From positions 1-64,000 of the forward strand of contig NZ_BBPI01000087.1 in NCBI RefSeq assembly GCF_000787715.1: 64,000 nt of DNA, in the 5' to 3' direction. This document shows, in pieces, positions 63,201 through 64,000 of the stretch. The notes beneath the pieces are model-generated. The model had not been told where the DNA came from, searched no databases, and saw nothing but the letters and a program-made list of their open reading frames with translations. The stretch comes from Sphingomonas parapaucimobilis NBRC 15100. GTDB taxonomy: Bacteria; Pseudomonadota; Alphaproteobacteria; Sphingomonadales; Sphingomonadaceae. The position numbers were made by a program, and so were the translations under genes. The number at the start of each line of letters is the position of its first letter. Position 1 is the first letter of the stretch.

Positions 63201-63644
63201 TCAATTCTGGGCAGGCGCGGTGGACAGCATGTCGACACGGCGCTGATGACGTCCGCCCTCGAACGGGGTGGACAGGAAAGCTTGGAGGCAGGCCTTGGCC
63301 ATTTCCTCACCGATGACGCGCGCCCCCATGGCGATGGCGTTGGCGTCGTTATGCTGGCGGGCCAGCGCGGCCGACAGCGGCTCGGACACCAGCGCGCAGC
63401 GGCAGGCGGGGTTGCGGTTCGCCGCGATCGAGATGCCGATGCCCGATCCGCACAGCGCCACGCCGCGCTCGGCGCGACCATCGGCCAGTGCCTCGCCGAC
63501 CGCGCGGCCGAAATCGGGATAATCGACGCTGCCATTCCCGTCGGTACCCAGGTCCAGCACCTCATGCCCCTGACCGCGCAGCCAGTCCGCCAGCACGGTC
63601 TTGAGCGAGACGGCGGCATGATCGGATGCGATCGCGATGCGCAT
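63201..63644 (-). CDS. rpiB: Ribose-5-phosphate isomerase B
   Basis: A 147-residue RpiB/LacAB-type isomerase interconverting ribulose-5-phosphate and ribose-5-phosphate. The catalytic Cys is in GVALCGSGIGISIAANR, and the N-terminal IAIASDHAAVSLK and the NDANAIAMGARVIG block are conserved. The C-terminus beyond FEGGRHQRRV is normal. First gene of the rpiB-glyA-nrdR operon. Confidence 0.93.
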   Translation of the reverse strand: MRIAIASDHAAVSLKTVLADWLRGQGHEVLDLGTDGNGSVDYPDFGRAVGEALADGRAERGVALCGSGIGISIAANRNPACRCALVSEPLSAALARQHNDANAIAMGARVIGEEMAKACLQAFLSTPFEGGRHQRRVDMLSTAPAQN

Positions 63645-63762
63645 AAGACGGGCGCTCCTGACAGGGTCGAGTGGAATGCCCGCGCCTTTACGCGCGCACG
63701 CAGCCCATGGCTACCCCTTCGCGCAACGGAACGTGCGGTGCATTTGAAGGGTTCTGCGCGTC

Positions 63763-64000
63763 ATGAAGCGCATCCTGATCCTCGCCGCCCTATCCGCCCT
63801 GACGGCCTGCTCGCGCGAGACGCCGGACGATGTGAGGAACGCGGCGTCCCTGACGAACAGCCCCAGTGCCGCGGCCACGGCGGGTCCGGCCGGGGACGGA
63901 TCGACCTTCACCGGCCTGCCGAAGAAAAAGGGTCCGGATTATGTCGGCCGTTATGTCGGCGTGGAGGGCATGTTCCTGAACATCAAGCACGCCGCGACGC
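63763..64000 (+). CDS. Putative lipoprotein, N-terminal part only
   Basis: The gene starts at 63763 and runs off the window, giving 79 residues. A short signal peptide ends in the lipobox LTAC (MKRILILAALSALTACSRE), followed by an Ala/Ser/Pro linker and the start of a domain (GPDYVGRYVGVEGMFLNIK). A GAAGGG site precedes the ATG. The domain looks like small exported proteins of sphingomonads, but too little is present to name it. It is divergent from rpiB. Confidence 0.7.
   Translation, partial: MKRILILAALSALTACSRETPDDVRNAASLTNSPSAAATAGPAGDGSTFTGLPKKKGPDYVGRYVGVEGMFLNIKHAAT

Noticed and set aside
63645..63762. Possible riboswitch before the rpiB-glyA operon
   Set aside because: Only 118 nt shared with a divergent gene and no glycine, folate or SAM riboswitch core that I can see.

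Overview
The window reads as chromosomal DNA of a high-GC alphaproteobacterium, most likely a Sphingomonas or close relative (Sphingomonadaceae). The grounds are base composition and codon use, the FecI/FecR/TonB-receptor and NodT-type efflux families, and dispersed GC-rich palindromic repeats of a kind I associate with sphingomonads. This is inference from family resemblance; no 16S gene is present.

Layout. 129-7457 (minus) is a chemotaxis block: STAS protein, CheY, CheA, CheW, then two paralogous chemoreceptors; cheR and cheB are absent here. 7864-13100 holds housekeeping genes: arylamine N-acetyltransferase, Sua5-type threonylcarbamoyl-AMP synthase, MsrA, GalE, a CitE-like lyase and a PAP2 phosphatase. 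13343-17756 holds a 41-residue membrane smORF, a GT2 glycosyltransferase translationally coupled to an unusual 830-residue DegT-aminotransferase/FAD-oxidoreductase fusion, and a DUF2721 protein. An IS481-type transposase relic (about 17828-18194) lies in the 3' end of a sensor kinase gene.

18103-49776 is dominated by envelope and efflux functions. (i) A BaeSR-like two-component system is divergent from an MFP-RND-OMF-cytochrome b561-MFS operon. (ii) A FecI/FecR/TonB-receptor surface-signalling set carries a 153-bp repeat inserted between fecR and the receptor gene. (iii) A GT2, an MlaA-like protein, a glycine-zipper protein and a beta-barrel protein follow. (iv) A CzcCBA-like heavy-metal RND tripartite system follows. 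(v) A CpxRA-like system in operon with an ABC exporter is divergent from macA-macB-OMF.

50027-64000 returns to housekeeping: tRNA-Lys, folK, family-5 uracil-DNA glycosylase, aguB and aguA (agmatine to putrescine), an M28 peptidase, rpsD, chorismate mutase, trmJ, a GIY-YIG protein, nrdR, glyA, rpiB and a partial lipoprotein gene.

Non-coding structure is rich. There are three repeat families (a CTGAGCGAAGTCGAAG repeat often in head-to-head pairs; a 153-bp MITE-like element in two inverted copies; a 117-bp nested palindrome), several terminator hairpins, a candidate sigma-28 promoter before a chemoreceptor gene and a CpxR-like box between the divergent cpxR-like and macA genes.
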